Numbered from the stretch's first letter, positions 25,087 to 34,412 are shown. The stretch: 63,568 nucleotides of DNA from Actinomycetota bacterium (GCA_005884925.1 VAYU01000029.1:1-63568), one strand, 5' to 3'. Notes: a model not told the origin generated them from the sequence alone. Numbers and translations are program-made.

Positions 25087-27105
25087 TCAGTCCGCGGGCA
25101 GCGGCGGCGCCGGCGGGATGACGGGCCTCGGCGCCCGTCGCGTGTGCGCGGCGGTCGCAGGCCTCAACGCGACGGCGGCCGCGGCGGCGGCGCGCTCGTC
25201 CTGCTCGCGCCTGGCCGTCTCCGGGTCCGGGACGCGCTTCGTGCCGGTCGCGTAGGCCTCGATGTCGTCGCCATCGATCGTCTCGACGACGAGCAGGAGA
25301 TCGCGGAGCTCATCCAGGAGCTGACGCCGATCCTTCAAGATCCGTTCGGCCTTGTCGTGCGCCTCATCGAGCAGCCGCCGCGTCTCCTGGTCGATCAGCT
25401 GGGCCGTCTCGCCCGAGATCTTGGGCTGCTGCCAGAACGCGTTGGGGTCGTCGCGCCCGAGCGAGAGCGGGCCGACCTTGTCGCTCATCCCGTACTCGGC
25501 CACCATCGCCCGGGCGATCTGCGTCGCCTTCTCGAGGTCGTTCTGGGCCCCGGTCGAGACCTCGCCGAACACGATCTCTTCGGCGACCCGACCCCCCATC
25601 GCGAACGCGAGCATGTCCTTCAGCTCCGGCTCGGTCGCCATGTACCGATCCTCGAGCGGCCTCGTCATGGTCAGGCCGAGCGCGGCCGTGCCGCGCGCGA
25701 CGATGGTCACGCGGTGGACGGGGTCGAGGTTCTCGCAGAAGTGGGCGACGAGGGCGTGGCCCATCTCGTGCGCGGCGACCCGCACCTTCTCACGGTCGCT
25801 GATCACCCGCGACTTCCGTTCCAAGCCCATGGATGCCCGGTCGATCGCCTCCTCGAGTTCCTCCATCGTGACCGAGTTCTTCTCCCGTCTGGCCGCGAGG
25901 AGCGCCGCTTCGTTGACCACGTTCTCCAGGTCGGCCCCGGTGAATCCGGGCGTCCTCGCCGCGATCATGCGGAGCTCGACCGCGGGATCCAGCGCGACCC
26001 CTCGAGCGTGCACTCGCAGGATCTCTTCGCGGCCACGGAGGTCGGGCGGGTCCACCACGACCTGCCGGTCGAACCGGCCGGGACGCACGAGCGCCGGGTC
26101 CAGGACGTCCGGACGGTTCGTCGCGGCCATGATGATGACGCCCTTGGACGAGTCGAACCCGTCCATCTCGACGAGGAGCTGGTTGAGGGTCTGCTCGCGC
26201 TCGTCGTGAGCTCCGAACCCGGCGCCCATGACCCCGGAGCGCCCTTTGCCGATCGTGTCGATCTCATCGAGGAACACGAGAGCGGGTGCCTTCTCCTTCG
26301 CCTGTTGGAACAGCTCGCGAACCCTAGCTGCGCCGAGGCCGACGAACATCTCGACGAACTCGGAGCCGCTCATGAAGAAGAACGGAACGTTCGCCTCACC
26401 GGCGACCGCCCGCGCGAGCAACGTCTTGCCGCACCCGGGGGGACCAAGCAGCAGCACGCCCTTCGGGATCCGACCGCCGAGGCGCTGGTACTTCTTCGGG
26501 TTCTTCAGGAACTCGACGATCTCCTTGAGCTCCTCCTTCGCCTCGTCGACACCGGCGACGTCGGAGAAGGTCGTCTTCATCTCTTTGCGGTCGTAGATCT
26601 TGACCTTGTTCTTGCCCATGTTGAGCGGGTTAGCCGCACCGCCTCCCACCCTGCGGAACAAGAAGTAGTAGGCGATACCCATCAACAGCACGAGTGGAAG
26701 GATGCTCGCGAGCAGCGAGAACCACGGGCTCGGCTGGGTGCCTGTGTAGTCGATCCCCTTCGCTTGCAGCTTGGGTTCGAGCGTGGTGGACGGGTCATAG
26801 TTGGAGCCGGGCAAAGTCGCCACGAAGCTCTTCGAGGTCCCGTCGGCATCCGTATAGGTGCCGGACACCTGGGTGGCCGAGATCGTGACCTTCCCGGTGA
26901 TCTTCCCCTGGTCCACCAGGTCGTAGAACCTCGACAGGTCGATGCTCTGTCGGGATGCCGTCGAGAACCATTGGTTGAATGCGACGAGCCCGAGGACGAC
27001 GAGGGCGATCAAGATCCAGGGAGTGAGTCGCGTCCTGGGGATGCCGGGGCCGGACGGCCCATCGGGCCCAGAACGGCGACCGTTGTTCTTATCGTTGTCG
27101 GGCAT
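25087..27105 (-). CDS. ftsH: ATP-dependent zinc metalloprotease FtsH
   Basis: A 672-residue membrane AAA+ protease that degrades membrane and regulatory proteins. Two spans (about residues 29-45 and 129-149) flank an extracytoplasmic domain. The AAA module has Walker A GPPGCGKT (221-228), Walker B LVFLDEID (276-283) and the second region of homology [20 protein letters not shown]. The zinc site is HEMGH (446-450), with Met where HEAGH is usual. The C-terminus is Ala/Arg-rich. ATG 27105 is chosen over upstream starts because the cytoplasmic tail before the first span fits. It is divergent from sigR. Confidence 0.96.
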   Translation of the reverse strand: MPDNDKNNGRRSGPDGPSGPGIPRTRLTPWILIALVVLGLVAFNQWFSTASRQSIDLSRFYDLVDQGKITGKVTISATQVSGTYTDADGTSKSFVATLPGSNYDPSTTLEPKLQAKGIDYTGTQPSPWFSLLASILPLVLLMGIAYYFLFRRVGGGAANPLNMGKNKVKIYDRKEMKTTFSDVAGVDEAKEELKEIVEFLKNPKKYQRLGGRIPKGVLLLGPPGCGKTLLARAVAGEANVPFFFMSGSEFVEMFVGLGAARVRELFQQAKEKAPALVFLDEIDTIGKGRSGVMGAGFGAHDEREQTLNQLLVEMDGFDSSKGVIIMAATNRPDVLDPALVRPGRFDRQVVVDPPDLRGREEILRVHARGVALDPAVELRMIAARTPGFTGADLENVVNEAALLAARREKNSVTMEELEEAIDRASMGLERKSRVISDREKVRVAAHEMGHALVAHFCENLDPVHRVTIVARGTAALGLTMTRPLEDRYMATEPELKDMLAFAMGGRVAEEIVFGEVSTGAQNDLEKATQIARAMVAEYGMSDKVGPLSLGRDDPNAFWQQPKISGETAQLIDQETRRLLDEAHDKAERILKDRRQLLDELRDLLLVVETIDGDDIEAYATGTKRVPDPETARREQDERAAAAAAVALRPATAAHTRRAPRPVIPPAPPLPAD

Positions 27106-27224
27106 GGTCGCTCCATCATGGCATCGACCTGCCCCAATGACAGGCAACGCTGCGGAGTCGCCGCCGGAATCGCTGCGCCCGAGGGTGCCCTCGCCCTGGA
27201 CGGCGCGCGCTACCCTGATGGTCC

Positions 27225-27806
27225 ATGGCGCAGACCGCCCAGGACGACCCGGCACTCCGCGAGCGCTTCGAGCGCGACGTCTTGCCGTTGTTGCCGTCGC
27301 TCTACGGGGCGGCGCTCCGACTCACGCGGAATCCGGCCGATGCCGAAGATCTGGTGCAGGAGACCTACCTGCGGGCGTACCGAGGCTTCGCCGGGTTCCA
27401 GGAGGGGACCAACCTCAAAGCGTGGCTCTACCGGATCCTGACCAACAGCTTCATCAACACCTACCGGAAGAAGCAGCGCGAGCCGCAGACGGTCGAGGGG
27501 CCGGATGACGCGGACGAGTGGTACCTCTTCGACCGGTTGGGCGGGCAGAGCGTGGAGGGCTCGGCGGAGGACGAGGTGCTGGATCGCATCCCGGATCAGG
27601 CGGTGAAGGAAGCCCTCGAGTCATTGCCGGAGAACTTCCGCATCCCGGTCCTGCTCGCCGACGTTGAGGGGTTCTCCTACAAGGAGATCGCGGAGATCAT
27701 GGATACCCCGATCGGAACCGTCATGAGTCGTCTGCATCGGGGAAGGAAAGCGCTGGAACGCGCGTTGTGGCAGACGGCTGAAGAACGGGGACTGGTCGAT
27801 GGCTAA
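27225..27806 (+). CDS. sigR: ECF sigma factor, SigR/SigH type
   Basis: A 193-residue group IV sigma factor. Region 2 reads [20 protein letters not shown] then [20 protein letters not shown] and [19 protein letters not shown]. Region 4 is [20 protein letters not shown] then [20 protein letters not shown]. This is the thiol/heat-stress SigR (SigH, ECF12) pattern. The next gene is its zinc anti-sigma factor, with an eight-base overlap. In relatives SigR activates thioredoxin and protease genes; ftsH divergent from it could be a target, but I see no clear GGAAT/GTT promoter here. Confidence 0.9.
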   Translation: MAQTAQDDPALRERFERDVLPLLPSLYGAALRLTRNPADAEDLVQETYLRAYRGFAGFQEGTNLKAWLYRILTNSFINTYRKKQREPQTVEGPDDADEWYLFDRLGGQSVEGSAEDEVLDRIPDQAVKEALESLPENFRIPVLLADVEGFSYKEIAEIMDTPIGTVMSRLHRGRKALERALWQTAEERGLVDG

Positions 27807-28059
27807 GTGCGGGCCCGAGTGTGAAGAGACGCTTCGAGAGATCGAGCGGTTCCTGGATCATGAGCTGGACGATGTGATCCGGGTCAAGGTGGAGCGTCAC
27901 CTCTCCGGGTGCAACGAGTGCACGGATAAGGCCACGTTCCGCGTGCACCTCAAGGCCTTGATCCAAGTCAAGTGCGCCGAGCACGAGGTTCCGGAGGGAC
28001 TCAGGGACCGGCTCCGCACGCTCCTCGCCACCGTCGATACGGGCTTCGATCGAGGGTAG
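27799..28059 (+). CDS. rsrA: Zinc anti-sigma factor, RsrA type
   Basis: An 86-residue mycothiol/redox-sensing anti-sigma factor. The zinc motif HLSGCNEC (His34, Cys38, Cys41) is the HxxxCxxC of the ZAS family. Cys4 and Cys8 near the N-terminus and Cys59 are candidates for the disulfide switch. In relatives, oxidation expels zinc and releases the sigma factor. The gene starts inside the sigR stop region. RsrA itself has a CC pair near residue 60, while only one Cys is seen here. Confidence 0.88.
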   Translation: MAKCGPECEETLREIERFLDHELDDVIRVKVERHLSGCNECTDKATFRVHLKALIQVKCAEHEVPEGLRDRLRTLLATVDTGFDRG

Positions 28060-28117
28060 CTGTCGCGCGCTCACGGGTGCATCGTTCGACCGGTTACGGC
28101 AGACTCCCAGCACGAAT

Positions 28118-28169
28118 CGCTGCGGTGGACCGCTGCGGTGGGCCGCTGCGGTGGGCCGCTGCCGTGGGA
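28118..28169 (+). repeat. Four tandem copies of a 13-bp repeat
   Basis: Units CGCTGCGGTGGAC, CGCTGCGGTGGGC (twice) and CGCTGCCGTGGGA run without gaps from 28118 to 28169. They end just before the AAGGAGG ribosome-binding site of the PIG-L gene, so they lie in its 5' leader. Copy number could vary between strains. Confidence 0.8.
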
Positions 28170-28182
28170 AGGAGGGCTGAGC

Positions 28183-28893
28183 ATGGGATCGTTGGGCACG
28201 GTGCTGCTCGTCTGGGCGCACCCGGATGACGACATCTACACGAGCGCCGGGATCATGGCCGCGTCGGCGGCCGCGGGGGACCGGGTCGTCGACGTGACGG
28301 CCACCCGCGGCGAAGGCGGCTCGATGGACGAGGAGCGTTGGCCTCCGTCGACGATGGGCGAGGTGCGCACCGCCGAGCTGCTCCGCTCCCTCCAGATCCT
28401 CGGTGTGGGCGAGCACCGGTTCCTCGACGGCCCGGTCGATGTCGACATGCAGGCGCACCTGGACGAGTCCGGGAGCGAGCAGGTGAAGGAGATCATGGCG
28501 GAGGTCGATCCCGACACCGTGGTGACGTTCGGTCCCGACGGGATGACGGGCCATCAGGGTCACAAGGACGTCAGTCGGTGGGCGACCGATGCGTTCGAGT
28601 CGATCGCCAAGCGGGGAGCTCGGCTGTTGTACGCGACGCAGACCCCGGAGTGGATCGCGGAATGGCTCCCGAAGCTCGCGCCGTTCGAGATCTTCCTCCC
28701 GGGCAGTCCGCCGGAGACGCCGATCGAGGAGCTCGCGCTCCATTTCGTGCTACCCGACGACCTCCGTGATCTCAAGTTCCAGGCGATCTCCGCACACGAG
28801 AGCCAGGTGGAGGGGCTGGTAGAGGTGTTCGGGCGCGACCTGATGCAGGGGCTCGGTGAGGAGAACTTCCGGCTGGGAGGTGTGAAGGGATGA
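28183..28893 (+). CDS. PIG-L family deacetylase
   Basis: A 236-residue zinc-dependent de-N-acetylase. The family motif appears as VWAHPDDDIYTSAGIMAASA; HPDDE is more usual, here the Glu is Asp. The C-terminal part carries FGPDGMTGHQGHKDVSRWA, which supplies the other metal ligand. Possible substrates include N-acetylglucosaminyl conjugates such as mycothiol adducts, but this is not provable here. The adjacent thiol-stress sigma pair makes a thiol link attractive. ATG 28183 follows GGAAGGAGGGC. The aminotransferase gene overlaps its stop by four bases. Confidence 0.82.
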   Translation: MGSLGTVLLVWAHPDDDIYTSAGIMAASAAAGDRVVDVTATRGEGGSMDEERWPPSTMGEVRTAELLRSLQILGVGEHRFLDGPVDVDMQAHLDESGSEQVKEIMAEVDPDTVVTFGPDGMTGHQGHKDVSRWATDAFESIAKRGARLLYATQTPEWIAEWLPKLAPFEIFLPGSPPETPIEELALHFVLPDDLRDLKFQAISAHESQVEGLVEVFGRDLMQGLGEENFRLGGVKG

Positions 28894-30080
28894 CGATCGA
28901 ACGGCCGTACGTTTCGCCGCGGATGGGCGTCCTGTTCGACGTGATCGGGCCGTTCGTCACGTGGGCGAGTCGCCCGGACGTGCGGAGCGCATCGGGCCCG
29001 GGGATCGCCAACTTCATGTTCGGCAATCCGCACGACCTGGCACCGCAGGTGTACGTGGATGCGCTGATCCGGGGTTCGACGCCGACCTCCGCCGATCACT
29101 TCGCGTACAAGATGAACGAAACGGAGGCGACGGGGATCGTCGCCGCCAGCCTCGCCGAGCGGTTCGGGCTCCCGTTCGATGCTGAGGACGTCTTCCTCAC
29201 GAACGGCAACTTCTCGGGCCTCTCCATCTGCCTGCACGCGGTCACCGGGTCCGGCGATGAGGTCGTCTACGTCTCCCCACCGTGGTTCTTCTACGAGACG
29301 CTGATCCTGGAATCGGGATCGACCCCGGTCCGCGTCCCCGCCGACCAGGAGTCATGGGATCTCGACCTGGACGCGATCGCGGCCGCCGTCGGACCGCGAA
29401 CCGCCGCGATCATCATCAATTCGCCGAACAACCCGACCGGGAGGATCTATCCGCGCGAGACGATCGAGGCGCTCGCACGGATCCTGGCCGAAGCCGGAGA
29501 GCGCAACGGACGGCCGATCTATCTGCTCTCCGACGAGGCCTACAACCGGATCGTGTACGACGGTCGCGAGTACCCGACGCCCGTTGCCTCGTATCCCTGG
29601 TCCTTCTACATCTACACCTACGCGAAGACGCATCTGGCGCCCGGGCTGCGGTTCGGCTACGTCGCGGTGCCGCCGACGATGCCCGGGCGCGAGGACCTCC
29701 GCGGACCGCTCCTCCTGGCGCAGGTCGCGCGCGGATGGGCGTTCCCGGTCGCGCCGCTGCAGCACGCGATCGGCGACCTCGACCGGATCGGGATCGATCT
29801 CGATCGGCTCCAACGGCGGCGCGACCTCCTGGTCCCGGCGCTCCGCGACCAGGGCTACGACGTCGTCGAACCGGAGGGGACCTTCTATGTGATCGTCCGC
29901 TCGCCGATCCCTGACGATCAGGCGTTCTTCGACGTCCTCGTCGGCCACGACGTGTACGTGCTGCCGGGTTCCGTGTTCGAGATGCCGGGCTGGTTCCGGC
30001 TCTCCGTCACCGCGAGCGACGACATGTGCGAGCGGTCGGTCCCGGCCTTCGCCAAGGCGATCGCCGAGGTCCGTTCGTGA
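28890..30080 (+). CDS. PLP-dependent aminotransferase, class I/II
   Basis: A 396-residue fold-type I aminotransferase. The substrate/PLP motif IINSPNNPTGRIYPRET, the aspartate region YLLSDEAYNRIVYDG, and the Schiff-base lysine in YIYTYAKTHLAPGLRFGYV are all visible. The C-terminal arginine region is GWFRLSVTASDDM. The amino donor and acceptor are not identifiable. It is coupled by ATGA to the PIG-L gene and by GTGA to the S51-like gene, so these three are probably expressed together. Confidence 0.88.
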   Translation: MTIERPYVSPRMGVLFDVIGPFVTWASRPDVRSASGPGIANFMFGNPHDLAPQVYVDALIRGSTPTSADHFAYKMNETEATGIVAASLAERFGLPFDAEDVFLTNGNFSGLSICLHAVTGSGDEVVYVSPPWFFYETLILESGSTPVRVPADQESWDLDLDAIAAAVGPRTAAIIINSPNNPTGRIYPRETIEALARILAEAGERNGRPIYLLSDEAYNRIVYDGREYPTPVASYPWSFYIYTYAKTHLAPGLRFGYVAVPPTMPGREDLRGPLLLAQVARGWAFPVAPLQHAIGDLDRIGIDLDRLQRRRDLLVPALRDQGYDVVEPEGTFYVIVRSPIPDDQAFFDVLVGHDVYVLPGSVFEMPGWFRLSVTASDDMCERSVPAFAKAIAEVRS

Positions 30081-30796
30081 GCGCGCCGGCCTTCGCGTTG
30101 CTCGGGGCCGGAGAGTTCGAGACGTGGCACGACGACATCGACCGCGCGCTGCTGGAACGCTCCGGCGGCGACGGGAGCGTGTTGATCTCGCCCGCAGCGG
30201 CAGCTCCCGAGGGCGAGTCGGTCTTCGACACGTGGGCAGGCAAAGGCATGGCGCACTACGAGCGGCTCCGGATCCCGGCCCGGGTCTCGCCGTTGCGGAC
30301 GCGTGAGGACGCCGAGCGTCCGGACGTCGTCGCGATGCTCGACGAGGCCTCGCTCGTGTTCTTCTCGGGTGGCAACCCCTGGTACCTCGCGACGATCTTG
30401 CTGGATACGCCGTTCTGGGCGCGTCTGCAGGAGCGCCTCCAGGACGGGCTCGCCTACGCGGGGTGCAGCGCGGGCGTGGCGTGCCTGACCGAGATGACCT
30501 ACGACAGCGACGCGCAGGGTCTCGATCAGGTGTTCAAACCGGGGCTGGGGTACGTCAGGAACACCCTGTTCGCTCCGCACTGGGACATCGTCGACGATTG
30601 GCAACCCGGCGCGCGGGCGGCGATCACGGCCGCGGCGCCCCCGGGCGGCACGCTCGTCGCCCTGGATGAGGAGACCGCGATGGTCGGTGACGGAGCGTCG
30701 TGGACGGTTCACGGACGTCAGGGGATCCACCTCTACCGCGCCGGTTCATGGAGCGATCACGTCGCGGGCGATACCTTCGACTTCTCGCTGGTGTGA
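30077..30796 (+). CDS. Peptidase S51 / type 1 glutamine amidotransferase-like protein
   Basis: A 239-residue member of the S51 (dipeptidase E/cyanophycinase) group. The nucleophile serine is expected in YAGCSAGVACL, preceded by FFSGGNPWYLATILLDT, where the family has the GGxxxxL helix. A late PHWDIVDDW segment fits the His-containing region. Only predicted activity can be given: cleavage of Asp-containing dipeptides or an amidase role. The GTG start overlaps the aminotransferase stop. Confidence 0.75.
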   Translation: MSAPAFALLGAGEFETWHDDIDRALLERSGGDGSVLISPAAAAPEGESVFDTWAGKGMAHYERLRIPARVSPLRTREDAERPDVVAMLDEASLVFFSGGNPWYLATILLDTPFWARLQERLQDGLAYAGCSAGVACLTEMTYDSDAQGLDQVFKPGLGYVRNTLFAPHWDIVDDWQPGARAAITAAAPPGGTLVALDEETAMVGDGASWTVHGRQGIHLYRAGSWSDHVAGDTFDFSLV

Positions 30797-30799
30797 AGC

Positions 30800-31453
30800 G
30801 TGGTCGCTCTCACCCGCGACGCGCCGATCGAGGAGCGAGCACCCGAGGTGATCCGCCGTCTGGAGGCCGCCTACCCCGATGCCAGGGTGGCGCTCAACTT
30901 CTCGAACCCCCTCGAATGCCTCGTGGCCACGATCCTGTCGGCGCAGTGCACCGATGAGAAGGTGAACGAGGTCACAGCGACCCTGTTCATGAAGTACCGA
31001 ACGGCGCAGGACTACCTCGCGGTCCCCGAGGACGAGCTCCGGACCGACATCAAACCCACGGGCTTCTTCAATCAGAAGGCCGCATCGATCCGGGCGGCCT
31101 GCCAGCGGATCGTCGAGGTCTACGACGGCGAGGTTCCGCGGACGATGGACGAGCTCCTGACGCTCCGAGGCGTGGCGCGCAAGACGGCGAACATCGTCCT
31201 CGGCAATTCCTTCGGCATCGTCGAGGGGATCGCGGTCGACACCCACGTCAAACGGCTGGCCAACCGGATCGGGTTCAGCAACGAGTCGGATCCCGCGAAG
31301 ATCGAACGGGATCTCATGCGTCTGATCCCCCGCGAGAAGTGGTTCTCCTTCACGTACGTGCTGATCGACCATGGGCGCGCGATCTGTCAGGCGAAGAAGC
31401 CTCGCTGCACGGAGTGTCCGATCGAACCGTTGTGTCCATCCAGCCAGGCTTGA
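30800..31453 (+). CDS. nth: Endonuclease III
   Basis: A 217-residue DNA glycosylase/AP-lyase that removes oxidised pyrimidines. The helix-hairpin-helix is LLTLRGVARKTANIVLGNSF, which includes the catalytic Lys. The catalytic Asp is in IAVDTHVKRLANRIG. The 4Fe-4S cluster cysteines are at the C-terminus as CQAKKPRCTECPIEPLC (C-x6-C-x2-C-x5-C). The GTG at 30800 starts three bases after the previous stop. It is convergent with whiB. Confidence 0.95.
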   Translation: MVALTRDAPIEERAPEVIRRLEAAYPDARVALNFSNPLECLVATILSAQCTDEKVNEVTATLFMKYRTAQDYLAVPEDELRTDIKPTGFFNQKAASIRAACQRIVEVYDGEVPRTMDELLTLRGVARKTANIVLGNSFGIVEGIAVDTHVKRLANRIGFSNESDPAKIERDLMRLIPREKWFSFTYVLIDHGRAICQAKKPRCTECPIEPLCPSSQA

Positions 31454-31464
31454 CCGGGGAACCC

Positions 31465-31770
31465 TCAGACCGCCGGCTCCAACTCGCGGCCGTCCGCGAG
31501 GGCGCGTCTGCGGAGGCGCCGGATCTCCCGCCGCTCCTCCTCGTCGAGGCCGCCCCACACGCCGGCGTCCTGGTAGGTCGCCAGGGACCACTCGAGGCAG
31601 GCGGAACGGACGGGACAGGAACGGCACACCGCCTTGGCCCGAACCGCCTGATCCGCAGCCGGCGGGGACGTCCCGATCGGGAAGAAGAGCTCGGGGTCCT
31701 CACCGATGCAGGCCGCGTCCGCGAGCCACCACATCTCGTCGGGATCGTGTCTGAATCGATGTTCAGTCAT
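31465..31770 (-). CDS. WhiB-family iron-sulfur transcriptional regulator (WhiB1/WblE-like)
   Basis: A 101-residue Wbl protein, diagnostic of Actinomycetota. Four cluster cysteines are visible: one in ADAACIGEDPELFF and three in VCRSCPVRSAC. The GVWGG turn that contacts sigma is followed by the basic tail RREIRRLRRRALADGR. The GEDPELFFPIG and YQDAGVWGG wording is closest to the WhiB1/WblE branch, but I cannot fix the subfamily. A CTGAA-N6-TTCAG dyad sits in its first codons. Confidence 0.92.
   Translation of the reverse strand: MTEHRFRHDPDEMWWLADAACIGEDPELFFPIGTSPPAADQAVRAKAVCRSCPVRSACLEWSLATYQDAGVWGGLDEEERREIRRLRRRALADGRELEPAV
31751..31766. promoter_or_regulatory. CTGAA-N6-TTCAG dyad at the whiB start
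   Basis: The site CTGAATCGATGTTCAG is an imperfect palindrome within the first six codons of whiB. With its flanks (31747-31769), it matches 31823-31845 at 20 of 23 positions, only the central bases differing. It may be one half of a paired operator. The core GAATNNNNGTTC differs by one base from an actinobacterial LexA-like GAACNNNNGTTC. Confidence 0.45.
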
Positions 31771-31822
31771 CGTTCGTGCGACTCCACACGTACCGCCAAA
31801 CGTCCCGCGTGGAGCGACGATA

Positions 31823-32599
31823 GTGTCTGAATGGCCGTTCAGTCAAGCGGTTATCGTCGCCCACCGAGGTGACTCCGCGCACCTCGCCGAGAACACGTTG
31901 GAGGCGTTCGCATCGGCGATCGAGCTCGGCGCGGAGGCGGTGGAGTTCGACGTCCGCATGACGTCGGACGGGGTCGCGGTGGTCATCCACGACGCCGATG
32001 TCTCGCGAACGACCGACGGGAGCGGGCTCGTGCGATCGATGACGCTCGACCAGCTCCGCCGGCTCCGGATCGAGCTCGGCGGCGGAGGCGCGGCCGGGGT
32101 CCCGACGTTGGAGGAAGCGCTCGACGTCCTGTCCGGCCGCGCCGCCGCCGACATCGAGATCAAGAACGTGCCGAGCGAGCCGGACTTCGACCCCGACCGC
32201 GAAGAGGCGGTCGAGGCGACGATCGCAGCGCTCGCGTCCACGGGGTTCGTCGGGCCCGTGATCATCTCGAGCTTCAACCCACTGGCCATCGCGCGGAGCC
32301 GCGAGCTGGCCCCGCACCTCCCGACCGGTCTGCTGACCGATCGCAGCGTCGAGGCAGACGCAGGCCTCGCGTTCGCCCGAGCTCAGGACCACGCGTGGGT
32401 GCTCCCCGCGGTCGAAGCGTTGCTCGGCGCACCGGACGGGTTCGCGGAGCGCGTGCATGTGGCCGGGATGCGGGTCGGGACGTGGATCAGCGACGATCCT
32501 GACGAGGCGGTCGGGCTGATGCATTCCGGGGTCGACGCGGTTGCGACGAATGACCCCGGGCGGATCCTCGCCGCCCGGCGGCGTGCCTTCGGCGCCTGA
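31823..32599 (+). CDS. Glycerophosphodiester phosphodiesterase
   Basis: A 258-residue GDPD-family enzyme that hydrolyses glycerophosphodiesters to glycerol 3-phosphate and an alcohol. The catalytic N-terminus VIVAHRGDSAHLAENTLEAF and the metal-binding EFDVRMTSDGVAVVIHDADV are intact. Later it has VPTLEEALDVL, ADIEIKNVP and VATNDPGRIL. No signal peptide is present, so it should be cytoplasmic. GTG 31823 is preferred because earlier starts would run back through the whiB promoter region. The stop overlaps the next ATG. Confidence 0.88.
   Translation: MSEWPFSQAVIVAHRGDSAHLAENTLEAFASAIELGAEAVEFDVRMTSDGVAVVIHDADVSRTTDGSGLVRSMTLDQLRRLRIELGGGGAAGVPTLEEALDVLSGRAAADIEIKNVPSEPDFDPDREEAVEATIAALASTGFVGPVIISSFNPLAIARSRELAPHLPTGLLTDRSVEADAGLAFARAQDHAWVLPAVEALLGAPDGFAERVHVAGMRVGTWISDDPDEAVGLMHSGVDAVATNDPGRILAARRRAFGA
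31827..31842. promoter_or_regulatory. CTGAA-N6-TTCAG dyad at the glycerophosphodiesterase start
   Basis: The site CTGAATGGCCGTTCAG repeats the whiB dyad, with centres 76 bp apart. It overlaps codons 2-7 of the gene. Two like-sized dyads at the starts of divergent genes suggest one regulator bridging both, but the sites are inside coding sequence, so chance cannot be excluded. Confidence 0.45.
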
Positions 32600-33042
32600 T
32601 GTTCCGGCGGAAGGTGCTGCCCGACGCTCTCGTCCCGTCGTTCCGAGCGTTCCACGTCGTCCTCGATGAGATCGAACCGGCCAAGGCGGGACTCACCGAT
32701 GTCGTTCCGGGAACCCGGCTCCCGGGACGTCCCCTGGATGACGCACTGGAGGAGTTCGTCGAACGGCTGACACGGGCCCGGAGCGCCATGCCCGCGTGGA
32801 GGCGTCCGCAGCTAGAGGACGAGTGGTCCGCGTGCCGGGACGGGCTCGCGATCACGCTGGAGCGAGCCTCCGAGCTCTTGGACGAGGGGAACGAGGCAGC
32901 CGGGTTCGGATCGCTGCTGGGGCTCGTGGAGAGCCTGCTCGATCCCTTGGAGCCCTTCGCCGACGCGGAGGAGCGATTCGCCTCGTTACGCCGGAGAACC
33001 GGACGTTCCCGTGCGTCGCGAGTCGAGCGACATGACGCATGA
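32599..33042 (+). CDS. Hypothetical helical protein
   Basis: I do not recognise this 147-residue protein. It appears all-helical and charged: FRAFHVVLDEIEPAKAGLTD, DDALEEFVERLTRARSAMP, and AGFGSLLGLVESLLDPLEPF. There is no signal peptide or membrane span. Its ATG overlaps the upstream stop (TGATG), and its stop overlaps the ATG of the secreted BNR-like gene (ATGA), so it belongs to that transcript. Confidence 0.6.
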   Translation: MFRRKVLPDALVPSFRAFHVVLDEIEPAKAGLTDVVPGTRLPGRPLDDALEEFVERLTRARSAMPAWRRPQLEDEWSACRDGLAITLERASELLDEGNEAAGFGSLLGLVESLLDPLEPFADAEERFASLRRRTGRSRASRVERHDA

Positions 33043-34412
33043 TGGTGAGCCCCATGGCAACCACGAACCGACAGAGCCGACATAGCCGACAGAGCCGAAA
33101 GAGCCGAAAGAGCCGACGGGGCCGACGGTCGGTCATCCTCGCGGTCGGTCTGGTCCTGATGCCGGCCGCGACGGCCGCCTCGGCCGTCGGCTGGGGCACG
33201 GAGCACGGCATCCCCGGCGCGTACTCGTGGAACTACGGCGATTCCTTGGACTTCTCGGGAACGCCCGCGACCCCCAGCTTCCGTCTGCACGACGTGTTCA
33301 TCTCGGACGCGACGACGCCGCAAGCCGCGTACTACAGCTCGAGCAACGAAGGCATCACCTGGACGGCCCCGAGGAGGCTCTCGGGTCGAGCGGTCAACGC
33401 CGAGGGCACGAGCATCGCGGCAGCAGGTTCGAAGATCGTCGTCGGCTGGGTGACCGGCTTCAGCGCCTACGACCCGGCCGGGGCCCCTCGTCGGCTCCAG
33501 GTCAACACGAGCACCGACGGTGGCGCGACCTGGCGAGGCGTGAAGTCCCTGACGTCGGGCGGGGGGAGGATCGACTATCCGATCGTGGCGGCGGCGAAGA
33601 CGGGGTTCGGGTCCGTGAACCTGTACGCCGTGTGGGTCGACGCGACGAACGGCAAGGTCTACTTCCGTGAACACTCGGGCGCCGCGGCCTGGTCCGCGCC
33701 GATCTCCATCGGTGCCACGACCCTGGCGCACCGGGACGGCTACCACGGCTACGCCAACATCGCCGCGGTCGGCAACCTGATCACGGTTGCGTGGATCGCC
33801 GACGCGAAGGGTTCGCTGAAGGCGCGCGCGATCAACCTCTCGGGGAAGACGCCGACGGCTGCGGCGATCCGGGCGAACTGGAACGCATCGGTCGCGCTCG
33901 CCGGCCGCGTCTCCCTGCGGCAGGGTGGATACCCGGTCGTCTCGGCGTCTCCGCTCGCGCCCGGTGTCGTGACGATCGCCTGGAACACCCCGAGGAGGCA
34001 GGTCTACACGACGTTCGACGGGACGAACGTCGCGGCGACGCCGATCACCATCTGGGTCAACGGGATCGCGAACGCCATCACCTACACGGGCGGATACTCG
34101 ACCGTCGTCGAGCCCGCGCCCGGCGGATTCGTCGCGATGTGGGGGGGATGCAGGAACACCTCGCTGACGTACGACTGCAACGGTCAACAAGGCTCCTCCC
34201 CCCGGGTCGACCTGCTGTCGGCGACCTCGGCGAACGGGACGCTCTTCAGCCTCCCGTCACTCGTCGCGCCCGCGATACCGAACGGTCGAACCGTGAACGA
34301 TCAGGCGTCGGTCGTCGCGACGGCGGATCACGTCTTCGCCCAGTACAACGGGTCCACCGCGAACTTCGGGCGCTACGACGTCTTCGACCGCATCGGGACC
34401 GGCTCCCCGTGA
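33039..34412 (+). CDS. Secreted BNR/sialidase-like repeat protein
   Basis: A 457-residue exported protein. A very basic N-terminus of Arg-Xaa-Ser repeats precedes a signal peptide ([19 protein letters not shown]). The mature part contains Asp-box-like motifs such as [11 protein letters not shown] and [10 protein letters not shown], which mark beta-propeller sialidase-like folds. Catalytic residues of true sialidases are not evident, so it may be a binding or structural propeller. It starts at ATG 33039 or ATG 33054. The next gene overlaps its stop by four bases. Confidence 0.7.
   Translation: MMVSPMATTNRQSRHSRQSRKSRKSRRGRRSVILAVGLVLMPAATAASAVGWGTEHGIPGAYSWNYGDSLDFSGTPATPSFRLHDVFISDATTPQAAYYSSSNEGITWTAPRRLSGRAVNAEGTSIAAAGSKIVVGWVTGFSAYDPAGAPRRLQVNTSTDGGATWRGVKSLTSGGGRIDYPIVAAAKTGFGSVNLYAVWVDATNGKVYFREHSGAAAWSAPISIGATTLAHRDGYHGYANIAAVGNLITVAWIADAKGSLKARAINLSGKTPTAAAIRANWNASVALAGRVSLRQGGYPVVSASPLAPGVVTIAWNTPRRQVYTTFDGTNVAATPITIWVNGIANAITYTGGYSTVVEPAPGGFVAMWGGCRNTSLTYDCNGQQGSSPRVDLLSATSANGTLFSLPSLVAPAIPNGRTVNDQASVVATADHVFAQYNGSTANFGRYDVFDRIGTGSP
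33068..33130 (+). repeat. Seven 9-bp tandem repeats in the secreted protein gene
   Basis: Seven units on the pattern CCGAMAGAG (for example CCGACAGAG, CCGACATAG, CCGAAAGAG) run from 33068 to 33130. They are in frame and encode alternating Arg-Gln/Lys-Ser triplets just before the signal peptide. Because the unit length is a multiple of three, copy-number change would lengthen the basic n-region without a frameshift. Confidence 0.85.

Noticed and set aside
28118-28169. CRISPR-like repeats
   Set aside because: The units are directly adjacent without spacers, and there are no cas genes in the window.
32487-34190. Long minus-strand open frame opposite the secreted protein
   Set aside because: It has no domain, has low-complexity Arg-rich sequence, and overlaps a better-supported gene entirely.
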